Positions 55,969-64,000 of a DNA stretch of 64,000 bases are shown in pieces. The DNA is from Bacillus vallismortis (GTDB taxonomy: Bacteria > Bacillota > Bacilli > Bacillales > Bacillaceae). The position numbers and the translations under genes are program-made. The stretch's first letter is position 1; each line of letters starts with the position of its first letter. The stretch lies in the NCBI RefSeq assembly GCF_040784915.1, contig NZ_CP160797.1:2284137-2348136 (forward strand), in the 5' to 3' direction. The notes under the pieces are model-generated. The model did not search any database. It was not told the DNA's origin and worked only from the letters and a program-made list of their open reading frames with translations.

Positions 55969-55991
55969 AAATGCCCGGAAAACGGGCATTT
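55969..55991 (-). terminator. Terminator after yphP
   Basis: A 9-bp hairpin AAATGCCCG / CGGGCATTT with loop GAAAA and a T-rich tail on the minus strand, touching the yphP stop. Confidence 0.75.
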
Positions 55992-56424
55992 AGCAGTGTG
56001 CATCAAAGGCAGCGGTCAAATTTTTCATGATCTCTTCCATATCATGACCTTCGATTTCATGACGCGGAATAAAATGGACGACTTCCTTGCCTTTCAAAAG
56101 AGCCATTGACGGTGAAGAAGGCTCCTGTCCAGTAAAATACTCACGCATTTTTACAGTAGCTTCTTTATCTTGGCCCGCAAATACAGTCACTGTATTGTCA
56201 GGTGTTTTGTCATGCTGGAGGACTGCCTGTGTTGCCGCAGGACGCGCAAGGCCTGCCGCGCAGCCGCAGACAGAGTTAACGACAACAAGAGTTGTGCCCT
56301 CTGCCTTTTCCATAAAGTTTTCTACTTCTTCCGCTGTTGTTAATTCTTCAAAACCTGCTCCAGTCAGCTCGCGGCGCATCGGTACAACAAGCTGGCGCAT
56401 GTATTCTTCGTAAGCCATTGACAT
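55990..56424 (-). CDS. brxA: Bacilliredoxin BrxA (YphP)
   Basis: A 144-residue thioredoxin-like protein of the YphP/YqiW (DUF1094) family. The active site is the unusual CGC motif (Cys53-Gly-Cys55 in NSVCGCAAG). Bacilliredoxins remove bacillithiol from S-bacillithiolated proteins, linking it to bshB2 elsewhere in this window. Its ribosome site (AGAGGGGG) lies within the 3' arm of the hairpin that ends the ilvD transcript. Confidence 0.95.
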   Translation of the reverse strand: MSMAYEEYMRQLVVPMRRELTGAGFEELTTAEEVENFMEKAEGTTLVVVNSVCGCAAGLARPAATQAVLQHDKTPDNTVTVFAGQDKEATVKMREYFTGQEPSSPSMALLKGKEVVHFIPRHEIEGHDMEEIMKNLTAAFDAHC

Positions 56425-56481
56425 AAAAAAAGCCCCCTCTATTATCCTTCATCTGAAGTAAAGGATACTATAGAGAGGGCC
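56425..56481 (-). terminator. Terminator after ilvD, containing the brxA ribosome site
   Basis: On the minus strand GCCCTCTCTAT and ATAGAGGGGGC pair, with an inner stem ATCCTT/AAGGAT, followed by TTTTTTT that runs straight into the brxA ATG. The hairpin can act as a terminator and would hide the ribosome site when folded. Confidence 0.7.
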
Positions 56482-56530
56482 GGATTTCAAATATTCACGC
56501 CTTAAAATAGGAGAAAGCGTTCCCCGCTGT

Positions 56531-58207
56531 CTAGATTTTCATGATACCGCCGGTGTTGGCGCTTGTCACAAGTTTGGAATAACGGGCCAAGTAGCCGGTT
56601 TTCACCTTTGGTTCAAAACCTTTCCAATTTGCTTTCCGTTTTTCCCACTCTTCCTCTGGCACTTGTACATCCAAGATGCGTTTTTCAATATCAACAATGA
56701 TATGGTCTCCGTTTTCAACAAAGGCAAGCGGTCCTCCCTCTGCCGCCTCTGGTGATACGTGGCCGATCGAGAGGCCTCGGGAGGCTCCGGAAAAACGTCC
56801 GTCCGTAATTAATGCCACTTTTGGTCCGAGTCCCATTCCAACGATCTGAGATGTAGGGGCAAGCATTTCCGGCATACCAGGTCCGCCTTTTGGCCCTTCG
56901 TATCTGATAATGACCACGTCGCCTTCTTTTACTTTACGATTGATAATGCCGTTAAGCGCCTCATCCTGAGACTCAAAGACGACAGCCGGCCCTTCGTGTC
57001 TCGTAATGCCGTTCTGTACGCCGCCTGTTTTAATGATCGCGCCGTCCGGAGCCAGATTACCGAATAAAACAGCGAGGCCGCCCTTTTCAGTGAATGGTTG
57101 ATCCAGGGGATGGATGACGTCATAATCCTTTACTTCATGTCCGGCAATGGTTTCTCCGAGTGTTTTCCCTGTAACAGTCAGCGCGTCTAAATGAAGCGCC
57201 CCTTCTTTCTTGGAAAGCTCATTCAACGCCGCAGACACACCGCCGGCTTCATGAAGATCTTCAATATACACATCTGATGCTGGCGCCAGTTTGGACAAGT
57301 GCGGTACACGCTCGGCAACTTCGTTAATGCGTTCTAAAGAGTATTCCACGCCGGCTTCGTTTGCGATGGCAAGTGTATGGAGAACGGTGTTTGTTGAACC
57401 GCCGAGCGCCATATCGAGCGCAAACGCGTTATCAATCGCTTTTTCTGTCACGATATCACGCGGTTTGATATCTTTGCGAATCGTTTCCATTAATTGAGCA
57501 GCTGATTTTCTGACAAACTCTTTGCGTTCCGGTGATGTCGCAAGAATGGTTCCGTTACCCGGCAAAGCAAGGCCGAGTGCTTCGGACAGGCAGTTCATTG
57601 AATTCGCCGTAAACATGCCTGAGCAAGATCCACACGTCGGGCATCCGAACTGTTCTAATTCTTGAAGTTCGTTTTCGTTGATTTTTCCGGCTTGGAAAGC
57701 GCCTACTCCTTCGAAAACTGAGGAAAGAGAGATTTTTTTTCCGTCACTTGTTCTTCCTGCCGCCATCGGCCCGCCGCTGACAAAAATCGTTGGAATGTTG
57801 ATGCGCATTGCCGCCATAAGCATTCCCGGCGTGATTTTGTCACAGTTCGGAATACAGACCATACCGTCAAACCAGTGCGCGGATACGACCGTTTCCACAG
57901 AGTCTGCGATAATTTCACGGCTCGGCAGCGAATACCTCATCCCGATATGCCCCATCGCGATGCCGTCATCTACTCCGATTGTATTAAACTCAAACGGTAC
58001 GCCCCCAGCTTCTCTGATTGCTTCTTTTACGATTTTCCCAAACTCCTGCAAGTGAACATGACCGGGAACGATATCAATGTATGAATTACAAACCGCAATA
58101 AACGGTTTGCCAAAATCCTCTTCTTTTACACCTGCTGCACGGAGCAAACTGCGGTGCGGAGCTCTATCGATTCCTTGTGTGATCATGTTACTGCGTAATT
58201 CTGCCAT
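56531..58207 (-). CDS. ilvD: Dihydroxy-acid dehydratase
   Basis: Iron-sulfur dehydratase in isoleucine, valine and leucine synthesis, making the 2-oxo acids. Its 558 residues include the cluster cysteines in [27 protein letters not shown] and [17 protein letters not shown], and the C-terminal [28 protein letters not shown] precedes the ATG. The mRNA leader is about 180 nt and holds a CodY-like box. Confidence 0.97.
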   Translation of the reverse strand: MAELRSNMITQGIDRAPHRSLLRAAGVKEEDFGKPFIAVCNSYIDIVPGHVHLQEFGKIVKEAIREAGGVPFEFNTIGVDDGIAMGHIGMRYSLPSREIIADSVETVVSAHWFDGMVCIPNCDKITPGMLMAAMRINIPTIFVSGGPMAAGRTSDGKKISLSSVFEGVGAFQAGKINENELQELEQFGCPTCGSCSGMFTANSMNCLSEALGLALPGNGTILATSPERKEFVRKSAAQLMETIRKDIKPRDIVTEKAIDNAFALDMALGGSTNTVLHTLAIANEAGVEYSLERINEVAERVPHLSKLAPASDVYIEDLHEAGGVSAALNELSKKEGALHLDALTVTGKTLGETIAGHEVKDYDVIHPLDQPFTEKGGLAVLFGNLAPDGAIIKTGGVQNGITRHEGPAVVFESQDEALNGIINRKVKEGDVVIIRYEGPKGGPGMPEMLAPTSQIVGMGLGPKVALITDGRFSGASRGLSIGHVSPEAAEGGPLAFVENGDHIIVDIEKRILDVQVPEEEWEKRKANWKGFEPKVKTGYLARYSKLVTSANTGGIMKI

Positions 58208-58256
58208 GGTGATCCTCCTAAATACTTTTAATTGTTAGACTGGATTTTATTTTAAC

Positions 58257-58271
58257 AATTTTCAGTTTATT
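58257..58271. promoter_or_regulatory. CodY-like motif in the ilvD leader
   Basis: AATTTTCAGTTTATT, three mismatches to AATTTTCWGAAAATT with a perfect left half. It lies 50-64 nt before the ilvD start, downstream of the promoter. ilvD is a known CodY target. Confidence 0.5.
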
Positions 58272-58394
58272 TTCGGGCTGTTTTTGCAAACAGATGACAT
58301 TCAGGCCGCCCTTGCCTTGATTGTTTCCTTCATGTTTTTATATTTATATAGCTTTCTGTCGATGTAAACCCTCCAACTATTAATATTGTTACTT

Positions 58395-58423
58395 ACTATA
58401 AATAGTTTTCGGATATTTTTCAA
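58395..58423 (-). promoter_or_regulatory. Sigma-A promoter of ilvD
   Basis: On the minus strand TTGAAA, 17 nt, TATAGT. The transcript would begin near 58388, giving a leader of about 180 nt. Confidence 0.7.
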
Positions 58424-58461
58424 CAATATTCGAAATAATTTTTATAAAAAGTGAATTCACA

Positions 58462-58489
58462 AAAAAAGATGCAGGATCTGCACCTTTTT
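58462..58489 (-). terminator. Terminator after ypgR
   Basis: On the minus strand AAAAAGGTGCAG / CTGCATCTTTTTT (one G-T pair, 3-nt loop), eight bases past the ypgR stop. Confidence 0.8.
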
Positions 58490-58496
58490 CATTCTT

Positions 58497-59630
58497 TTAT
58501 TCGCCCTTTTTTCTGCTCTCTGTCATTTGTTTCCAAACAGAACCTTTTGCTTCTTCTCCATGCTCAATACGTTCAAGCGCCATTTTCACTTGAAGGCTGA
58601 CCTCAAATTCGGGATCATTTTCGGCAGTGCGTAAAGCTTCAATGGCACTTTCATCGCCGACTTCGTACAGGAACATAGCCGCACGCCAGCGGACAAGCTT
58701 GCTGGAGTCGCTTAACGACTTGATCATAGCAGGAATGGCTTGAGAGTCGCCGATATCTGACAGGCAGTCTCCTGCCGTTCTTCTGACTGAGACAGCTTTG
58801 TCCTCAAGTGCTTTGTATAATAAAGGAAGAACATCGGATATTTCAATCATTCCTAAATATACGACAGCCTGTCTTCTGATAGACACCTTGGGATCATCCA
58901 ATGCCTTCTGTAAAACCGGGATATCCTCCTCTTTCGGATCCATCTGCTCCAAATGCGCATAACGCTTTTTCCAGTCCTCATCATCCAGCATGTCAAGCGT
59001 TACTTTATACGCTTTGCGCTGTACAGCTTGTTTTGCTTCGCCTTTTCCTTGAACGGCTGCTTCTGTCAGCCGTTTCAGCCGCTCATCACTGTAAGCGGCC
59101 TGAATCTCTTCTGTCACGTCATGACCGATTTCATTAAAATCACCGAATCTGACGCCTTGTTCTTTCCAGGTCCGCTCAAACACAACATTTGAAGCTTCAG
59201 ATCTGAGTTTTAAGATCGCCTGCTGAAAGCGTTCCGGTAACCCGAAGCGCTCTTCCCGCTCCCCATCAGTTAATTTAACCTGCATAGGAATGCCGCTGAA
59301 CATCTGCACAAAAACTTTCACCTCTCCATAAGACTCTTGTTCAGAGCGATTTCCCTCTGTATTTTCAGCACTTTCCATCCCAAATGCAGAGCGGACTTGC
59401 GGTAAAATGTCTTTCCAATCGTATCTCGCGTTCCGTTCAACAGCCAGAAAATCAGCGACATGATATACGCCTTTAACGCCTTCTATTTTAAGGATTTCCG
59501 CTATAACAGGCGGTGCGCCTTCTGCTTGATCCGGTTTATAGTTATTGCTTTTGCCCGCCGGAAGCTCTTCCGTTAAGATGACCTTCATTGTATTGGGACT
59601 TGGCGTAGGTTCAATTGATTTTATCTTCAT
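58497..59630 (-). CDS. ypgR: CvfC-like HEAT-repeat protein YpgR
   Basis: A 377-residue protein with an N-terminal Nfu/NifU-N (scaffold-like) domain (IKSIEPTPSPNTMKVIL, near residues 1-85) and at least four HEAT-type helical repeats in its second half (for example VSIRRQAVVYLGMIE, VSVRRTAGDCLSDIG, LVRWRAAMFLYEVG). This is the architecture of the conserved virulence factor C family of S. aureus. It may act as a scaffold; the biochemical role is unknown. AGGAGGAC precedes the ATG. Confidence 0.9.
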   Translation of the reverse strand: MKIKSIEPTPSPNTMKVILTEELPAGKSNNYKPDQAEGAPPVIAEILKIEGVKGVYHVADFLAVERNARYDWKDILPQVRSAFGMESAENTEGNRSEQESYGEVKVFVQMFSGIPMQVKLTDGEREERFGLPERFQQAILKLRSEASNVVFERTWKEQGVRFGDFNEIGHDVTEEIQAAYSDERLKRLTEAAVQGKGEAKQAVQRKAYKVTLDMLDDEDWKKRYAHLEQMDPKEEDIPVLQKALDDPKVSIRRQAVVYLGMIEISDVLPLLYKALEDKAVSVRRTAGDCLSDIGDSQAIPAMIKSLSDSSKLVRWRAAMFLYEVGDESAIEALRTAENDPEFEVSLQVKMALERIEHGEEAKGSVWKQMTESRKKGE

Positions 59631-59689
59631 GATCGTCCTCCTATAACATATCTGTGACTTATTCTATCATAGTCGTTCCAAGCCTTCTA

Positions 59690-60307
59690 TTACGACGTTT
59701 CGGCATTAATCCCGGGTACGTCTTTTTCTAATTGGCGGACAAACTGAAGCATAAAATCATGTCTTTCTTCTGCCAGTTTCCGTGCGGTGTCTGTATTCAT
59801 CATATCTTTCAGCCGGAGCAGCTTATGGAAAAAATGAGCGTAGGCGCTTTGATCATTTCCATAAAGGCTGTGCCCTTTTGCGCCCGCAAACATAAAAGCT
59901 CTGGCAATCCCTACAGCACCGATGGCATCAAGCCTGTCAGCATCCTGTACGGCTTTTCCCTCAATTGAGTGCGGCTCTATCACCAGCTTATCCCTATCCC
60001 GAAAGGACATTCTTGTGATGATGTGAATCACTATGTCAGCATCCTCTTTTCCAACTCCGAAAAAAACGAGCTGATCATATACTTCGCTCACTGAAAACCT
60101 AAACGCGTCAGGCATCTTGACATCAATTAAATCATGAACCAAAGCCGTGATTTCAACTATGAACAAATCCGCATTTTCCTTTTCTCCAATATACAAAGCA
60201 AGATCTGCAACTCTTGATACATGATGCCAATCGTGTCCAGAGCTTTCGCCGGTCAGCACAGACTGGACCCATGCCCTGATTTGCTCTATCCGCTTCAATT
60301 CCTTCAC
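59690..60307 (-). CDS. ypgQ: HD-domain phosphohydrolase YpgQ
   Basis: A 205-residue metal-dependent HD-superfamily enzyme. The metal motifs H-HD-D are HDWHHVSRV (near residue 25) and ALVHDLIDVK (near residue 58), with a distal Asp in QDADRLDAIG. The B. subtilis protein has been described as a manganese-dependent nucleotide pyrophosphohydrolase; its cellular substrate is unclear. It lies 13 nt after bsaA and is likely co-transcribed with it. Confidence 0.9.
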   Translation of the reverse strand: MKELKRIEQIRAWVQSVLTGESSGHDWHHVSRVADLALYIGEKENADLFIVEITALVHDLIDVKMPDAFRFSVSEVYDQLVFFGVGKEDADIVIHIITRMSFRDRDKLVIEPHSIEGKAVQDADRLDAIGAVGIARAFMFAGAKGHSLYGNDQSAYAHFFHKLLRLKDMMNTDTARKLAEERHDFMLQFVRQLEKDVPGINAETS

Positions 60308-60320
60308 AAAAACACCCTCT

Positions 60321-60803
60321 TTATTGCCCTAACAGCTTCACGATAACGTCTTCCAGCTCTTTCGGATTTGTATTCGGAGAATAGCGGCCAATGATTTCTC
60401 CGTTTCTGTCCACTATAAACTTCGTGAAATTCCACTTGATTGCCTTAGTTCCCAGCATCCCTTTCGCATGCTCTGTCAAATACACAAACAGCGGGTGGGC
60501 GTTTTTTCCGTTTACTTCTACTTTTGAAAACATAGGAAACGTAACACCGTAATTTGTTTCGCAAAATTCTTGTATATCTGCCTCATCACCAGGCTCCTGG
60601 CTCATAAATTGATTGCAGGGGAACCCTAAGATCTCCAGTCCCTCCTGCCGATATGTATCATATAACTCCTGAAGCTGTTTCAATTGCGGCGAAAAGCCGC
60701 ATTTGCTCGCTGTATTCACGATCATCAATACCTTTCCGGCAAAAGGCTGAAGTGTCATCTCTTTTCCTGTTATTGTACGTACCTTCATATGATATATAGA
60801 CAT
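60321..60803 (-). CDS. bsaA: Glutathione-peroxidase-like thiol peroxidase BsaA
   Basis: A 160-residue Cys-type peroxidase that reduces peroxides, most likely with thioredoxin rather than glutathione. Catalytic Cys35 is in ASKCGFSPQ, the tetrad Gln in LGFPCNQF (which also holds the resolving Cys), and Trp/Asn in IKWNFTKF. The start at 60803 (MSIYHM) follows AGGGAGGG; the open frame further upstream is ignored. Confidence 0.93.
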   Translation of the reverse strand: MSIYHMKVRTITGKEMTLQPFAGKVLMIVNTASKCGFSPQLKQLQELYDTYRQEGLEILGFPCNQFMSQEPGDEADIQEFCETNYGVTFPMFSKVEVNGKNAHPLFVYLTEHAKGMLGTKAIKWNFTKFIVDRNGEIIGRYSPNTNPKELEDVIVKLLGQ

Positions 60804-61197
60804 GTAAGTCCCTCCTATGTCACTGCTGCTGATTATTTTACCGTTTTTATATCTCAATTCAAAATAAACATCTTTTATCAGAACTTATAAGAGCAAAGTC
60901 AAATAAACCTGATATGCCGACTGTATATTGCAAAGGAGTGGCTTGTGTTCAAAATAATGTTATATACACATGCGTGCTGCTTTTGTTATCTTAACCATTT
61001 CTATAAAACATGACAGTTCCCTTCTGGGATAAATCATCGAAAAAGCATTTTCCAGTGAAACCAAAAGGCGTATCTATGCGTTTTATTTAAAGAGTTTTCT
61101 GTTGTTTCCCCCTCAAACACTAATAGATAGATTGAAAATTGGCGTGAAAATTCCTATAATGAAGAAAATTAAACGGGGAAATAATGGAGGTGGCACG
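60804..61197. other. Divergent intergenic region between bsaA and metA
   Basis: About 390 bp holding the bsaA promoter (minus) and the metA promoter (61132-61160). A possible tiny frame with a ribosome site lies at 60945-61013. I see no S-box or T-box type leader: the metA promoter is only about 40 nt before its start. Confidence 0.55.
61132..61160 (+). promoter_or_regulatory. Sigma-A promoter of metA
   Basis: TTGAAA, 17 nt, TATAAT. The predicted transcript starts near 61167, just before the ribosome site, which also argues that translation begins at 61198. Confidence 0.8.
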
Positions 61198-62103
61198 TTG
61201 CCTATTAATATACCAACACACCTGCCGGCAAAACAGGTGCTTGAGAGTGAACATATATTTGTAATGGATGAAAGCAGAGCATTTCACCAGGATATCCGGC
61301 CGCAAAAAATTATCATATTGAATTTGATGCCGAAAAAAATCCAAACAGAGACACAACTTCTCAGATTGCTTGGAAATTCGCCTTTACAGGTTCATTTTAC
61401 ATTCTTAATCCCAAGCACACACACGCCGAAAAATACTGCAAGAGAACATCTTGACGAATTTTATACGACTTTTTCCAATATCCGTCACAAGAAGTTTGAC
61501 GGCATGATTATCACCGGTGCGCCGATCGAGCATTTGGCGTTTGAAGATGTTTCATATTGGGAAGAGCTCAAAGAGATCATGGAGTGGAGCAAAACGAATG
61601 TCACTTCAACCTTGCATATATGCTGGGGCGCTCAAGCAGGTTTATATTACCATTATGGTGTGGAAAAAATTGAAATGCCGAAAAAAATCTTCGGTGTGTT
61701 CGAACATACAGTACTTTCAAAACATGAAAGATTGGTAAGAGGTTTTGACGAGCTATACTACGTGCCGCATTCCCGGCATACAGATATAAATATGGAACAG
61801 CTTCAAGCAGTGACTGAGTTGAATATTCTTGCCGCATCTAAGGAAGCTGGGGTGTGCTTAATTGTGTCAAAAGACGAAAAACAAGTCTTTTTAACAGGGC
61901 ACCCTGAATATGATACAAATACGCTTCTTCAAGAATATGAAAGAGATCTGGAACGCAACCTTTCTGGTGTCGAGGCGCCTAAACATTATTTCGCTGAAGA
62001 CAGCAAAGAGCCCGTGAATCGCTGGAAAGCGCATGCGACACTATTGTTTATGAACTGGCTGAATTATTACGTTTACCAAGAAACTCCTTATGAATGGGAC
62101 TAA
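61198..62103 (+). CDS. metA: Homoserine O-acetyltransferase
   Basis: First step of methionine synthesis from homoserine. Its 301 residues show the MetA signature ([20 protein letters not shown]), catalytic Cys in [13 protein letters not shown] near residue 142, and the His/Glu pair in GHPEYD. Glu111 (in TGAPIEHL) marks acetyl-CoA use; succinyl-CoA enzymes have Gly there. The start is TTG 61198 after GGAGGTGG; the frame is open 32 codons upstream, but those lie before or at the promoter. Confidence 0.96.
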   Translation: MPINIPTHLPAKQVLESEHIFVMDESRAFHQDIRPQKIIILNLMPKKIQTETQLLRLLGNSPLQVHFTFLIPSTHTPKNTAREHLDEFYTTFSNIRHKKFDGMIITGAPIEHLAFEDVSYWEELKEIMEWSKTNVTSTLHICWGAQAGLYYHYGVEKIEMPKKIFGVFEHTVLSKHERLVRGFDELYYVPHSRHTDINMEQLQAVTELNILAASKEAGVCLIVSKDEKQVFLTGHPEYDTNTLLQEYERDLERNLSGVEAPKHYFAEDSKEPVNRWKAHATLLFMNWLNYYVYQETPYEWD

Positions 62104-62332
62104 TTTTTCTATTTTAGTGATACGCTGAGCAAAAAATATGATAAAATACATCTGATTCAGTCTGCGTATAACAAAAATTAAAAATACTGGAATCCAAATC
62201 TTTTAAAATTAGCTTAATTTTTTCACTGCATTAATAATTCGATTATGTATTTGTGTTATGTTTATGTATAGACAATAACTCCTTACGATGCATGAAGCTT
62301 GCTTGTTGTTGATTACATTGAGGTGAATTTAC

Positions 62333-63484
62333 TTGAATACCAATAAAAGAGTATTAATTTTGACTGCAAATTACGGAAATGGGCATGTGCAGGTAGCCAA
62401 AACGCTTTATGAGCAATGTGTTCGGCTCGGCTTTCAGCATGTAACCGTTTCTAATTTGTACCAAGAGTCAAATCCGATTGTTTCAGAGGTAACTCAGTAC
62501 CTTTATTTAAAAAGCTTCTCAATCGGGAAACAGTTTTATCGTTTGTTTTATTACGGAGTTGACAAAATCTATAATAAACGTAAATTTAATATTTACTTTA
62601 AAATGGGGAATAAACGATTGGGCGAACTTGTCGATGAACATCAGCCCGATATTATTATTAATACATTTCCGATGATCGTCGTACCGGAATACAGACGCCG
62701 AACAGGAAGAGTCATTCCTACCTTCAACGTGATGACTGATTTTTGCCTTCATAAAATTTGGGTTCATGAAAACGTGGATAAATATTATGTGGCGACAGAT
62801 TATGTGAAGGAAAAACTGCTGGAGATCGGCACTCATCCAAGCAACGTAAAAATCACTGGAATTCCAATCAGACCGCAATTTGAAGAATCCCTGCCGGCGG
62901 AGCCGTTATATCAAAAGTACAATCTTTCACCAAACAAAAAAGTGCTTCTGATCATGGCAGGCGCACACGGTGTATTAAAAAACGTAAAAGAGCTGTGCGA
63001 AAACCTTGTCAAAGATGACCATGTGCAAGTGGTTGTCGTGTGCGGGAAAAATACGGCTTTAAAAGAATCTTTAAGTACGCTTGAAGCAGAAAACGGTGAC
63101 AAATTAAAAGTTCTTGGCTATGTGGAACGCATTGATGAGCTGTTCCGGATCACAGATTGCATGATTACAAAACCTGGCGGCATTACTTTGACAGAAGCAA
63201 CTGCCATCGGTGTGCCTGTCATTCTGTACAAACCCGTGCCCGGCCAGGAAAAAGAAAATGCGAACTACTTTGAAGATCGCGGAGCTGCCATCGTCGTGAA
63301 CCGTCACGAAGAGATTCTCGAGTCAGTCACTTCCCTTCTCGCAGATGAAGATACCTTACAGCGCATGAAGAAAAACATTAAGGACCTTCATTTAACAAAC
63401 TCCTCTGAAGTGATTTTAGAGGATATCCTGAAGGAATCAGAAATGATGATGACAGCTAAACAAAGAGCCAAAGCGCTATCGTAA
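62333..63484 (+). CDS. ugtP: Processive diglucosyldiacylglycerol synthase UgtP
   Basis: A membrane-associated GT28 glycosyltransferase that adds glucose from UDP-Glc to diacylglycerol, making the lipoteichoic-acid anchor; it also links nutrient state to cell size by inhibiting FtsZ. Its 383 residues have the N-terminal MGDG-synthase motif (ANYGNGHVQVAKTL) and the nucleotide-binding KPGGITLTEATAIGVPVILYKP, seen in two parts. The start is TTG (62333) after GAGGTGA. Confidence 0.96.
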   Translation: MNTNKRVLILTANYGNGHVQVAKTLYEQCVRLGFQHVTVSNLYQESNPIVSEVTQYLYLKSFSIGKQFYRLFYYGVDKIYNKRKFNIYFKMGNKRLGELVDEHQPDIIINTFPMIVVPEYRRRTGRVIPTFNVMTDFCLHKIWVHENVDKYYVATDYVKEKLLEIGTHPSNVKITGIPIRPQFEESLPAEPLYQKYNLSPNKKVLLIMAGAHGVLKNVKELCENLVKDDHVQVVVVCGKNTALKESLSTLEAENGDKLKVLGYVERIDELFRITDCMITKPGGITLTEATAIGVPVILYKPVPGQEKENANYFEDRGAAIVVNRHEEILESVTSLLADEDTLQRMKKNIKDLHLTNSSEVILEDILKESEMMMTAKQRAKALS

Positions 63485-63496
63485 TGATGTTCATAG

Positions 63497-63521
63497 AGAG
63501 CACGCGAAAATCGCGTGCTCT
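63497..63521 (+). terminator. Terminator after ugtP
   Basis: A perfect 11-bp hairpin AGAGCACGCGA / TCGCGTGCTCT with a 3-nt loop and a T run. Confidence 0.9.
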
Positions 63522-63606
63522 TTTTATTTTATTCACCTATTTATAAGAGCGGTTACATTTTTTTGTGAAACTTTCCCTTCTTTTTAAAAATAAGCAGTTT
63601 CGGAAC

Positions 63607-63636
63607 TTGACGGGGTGCTCCCAGATGGTGTATAGT
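63607..63636 (+). promoter_or_regulatory. Sigma-A promoter of cspD
   Basis: TTGACG, 18 nt, TATAGT. It gives a 5' leader of about 85 nt before the ATG, the type of leader seen in cold-shock genes. Confidence 0.65.
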
Positions 63637-63727
63637 TGAACCATCATTTAACAATGAATCAAAGTTAAATGGTGACAAAATTTTTTTTAGCACACGGGTG
63701 CTACAGTACTAGGAGGAATTAAGCAAT

Positions 63728-63928
63728 ATGCAAAACGGTAAAGTAAAATGGTTCAACAACGAAAAAGGATTCGGCTTCATTGAAGTTGAAGGCGGAGACG
63801 ATGTATTTGTTCACTTCACAGCTATCGAAGGAGACGGATACAAATCATTAGAAGAAGGACAAGAAGTTTCTTTTGAAATTGTCGAAGGTAATCGTGGACC
63901 TCAAGCTTCTAATGTTGTAAAACTCTAA
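63728..63928 (+). CDS. cspD: Cold-shock protein CspD
   Basis: A 66-residue single-stranded nucleic acid binding protein (OB fold), an RNA chaperone. RNP1 is KGFGFIEV and RNP2 is VFVHFTAI, both intact; the N-terminus starts [15 protein letters not shown]. It has an excellent ribosome site (TAGGAGG) and a terminator directly after it. Together with CspB and CspC it is essential in B. subtilis. Confidence 0.96.
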   Translation: MQNGKVKWFNNEKGFGFIEVEGGDDVFVHFTAIEGDGYKSLEEGQEVSFEIVEGNRGPQASNVVKL

Positions 63929-63946
63929 ACTCAATACATGATGACA

Positions 63947-63978
63947 AATAGAGGAGAGGCAAATGCCTCTCCTATTTG
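63947..63978 (+). terminator. Terminator after cspD
   Basis: Hairpin AAATAGAGGAGAGGCA / TGCCTCTCCTATTT with a 2-nt loop and one bulge, then GATTTT. Confidence 0.8.
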
Positions 63979-64000
63979 ATTTTCATCTGAATTTCAATGG

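Noticed and set aside
61102-61197. Longer metA starting at 61102
   Set aside because: A consensus promoter (61132-61160) lies inside that extension, and TTG 61198 has the ribosome site and ortholog length.

Overview
The window is chromosomal DNA of a Bacillus of the B. subtilis group. Gene order is that of the B. subtilis 168 segment from odhB to cspD: odhAB, yojO-yojB, yodA-yodT, the cge cluster, phy, spsM, msrAB, the yp* genes, ilvA, dfrA-thyB, ilvD, metA, ugtP and cspD. Almost every protein is recognisable as an ortholog of usual length. Several proteins differ from the 168 versions as I remember them, so a close relative of 168 is as likely as B. subtilis itself. No rRNA, tRNA, IS element, CRISPR array or prophage is seen. 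The SP-beta prophage that splits spsM in strain 168 is absent and spsM is intact.

Layout. 1-3.4 kb: odhB (cut by the window edge) and odhA of the 2-oxoglutarate dehydrogenase complex. 3.6-16.6 kb: yojO-yojN (AAA+ ATPase plus VWA protein), a Cu/Zn-SOD-like lipoprotein, the endopeptidase cwlS, glycosyltransferase yojK, sporulation diadenylate cyclase cdaS, MATE exporter yojI with rsbRC, bacillithiol gene bshB2 with yojF, transporter yojE, coat gene gerT and Gly/Tyr-rich yojB. 16.6-20.2 kb: a patch of gene decay (a GntP permease remnant, a small membrane-protein remnant, an internally deleted mhqE) between intact yodA, yodB, yodC and mhqD. 20.3-29.6 kb: TnrA-box-linked yodF, ctpA, yodH, yodI, yodJ, deoD, yodL, yodM, yozD, yodN and yozE.

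29.4-36 kb: the operon yodT-yodS-yodR-yodQ-yodP-kamA-yokU. It holds lysine 2,3-aminomutase, an N-acetyltransferase, an aminotransferase, a CoA-transferase pair and an M20 deacylase, which looks like a mother-cell lysine/beta-lysine catabolic route. 36-42.8 kb: spore-surface genes (cgeE, cgeD, a broken cgeC, divergent cgeA-cgeB), phytase, and spsM for spore polysaccharide. 42.8-48.5 kb: msrA-msrB, a MarR regulator, MATE exporter ypnP and the ypmPQRST group including the Sco1-type copper protein. 48.5-64 kb: housekeeping metabolism: ilvA, yplP, yplQ, ypkP-dfrA-thyB, ypjQ-ypjP, ypiP, bacilliredoxin yphP, ilvD, ypgR, ypgQ, bsaA, metA, ugtP and cspD.

Themes. Many genes belong to sporulation (cdaS, gerT, yojB, yodI, yodL, the kamA operon, cge genes, spsM). 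Sigma-K-like promoters of the form AC-N17-CATA recur before gerT, yodI, cgeA and spsM. A second theme is thiol/quinone/oxidant defence (bshB2, yodB-yodC, mhqD, msrAB, yphP, bsaA). The most notable points are a SodC-like protein with both copper-ligand histidines that I recall as missing in strain 168, an unoccupied SP-beta attachment core in spsM, and decayed genes whose operators (cre, MhqR box) are still perfect. I found no clearly new multigene system.
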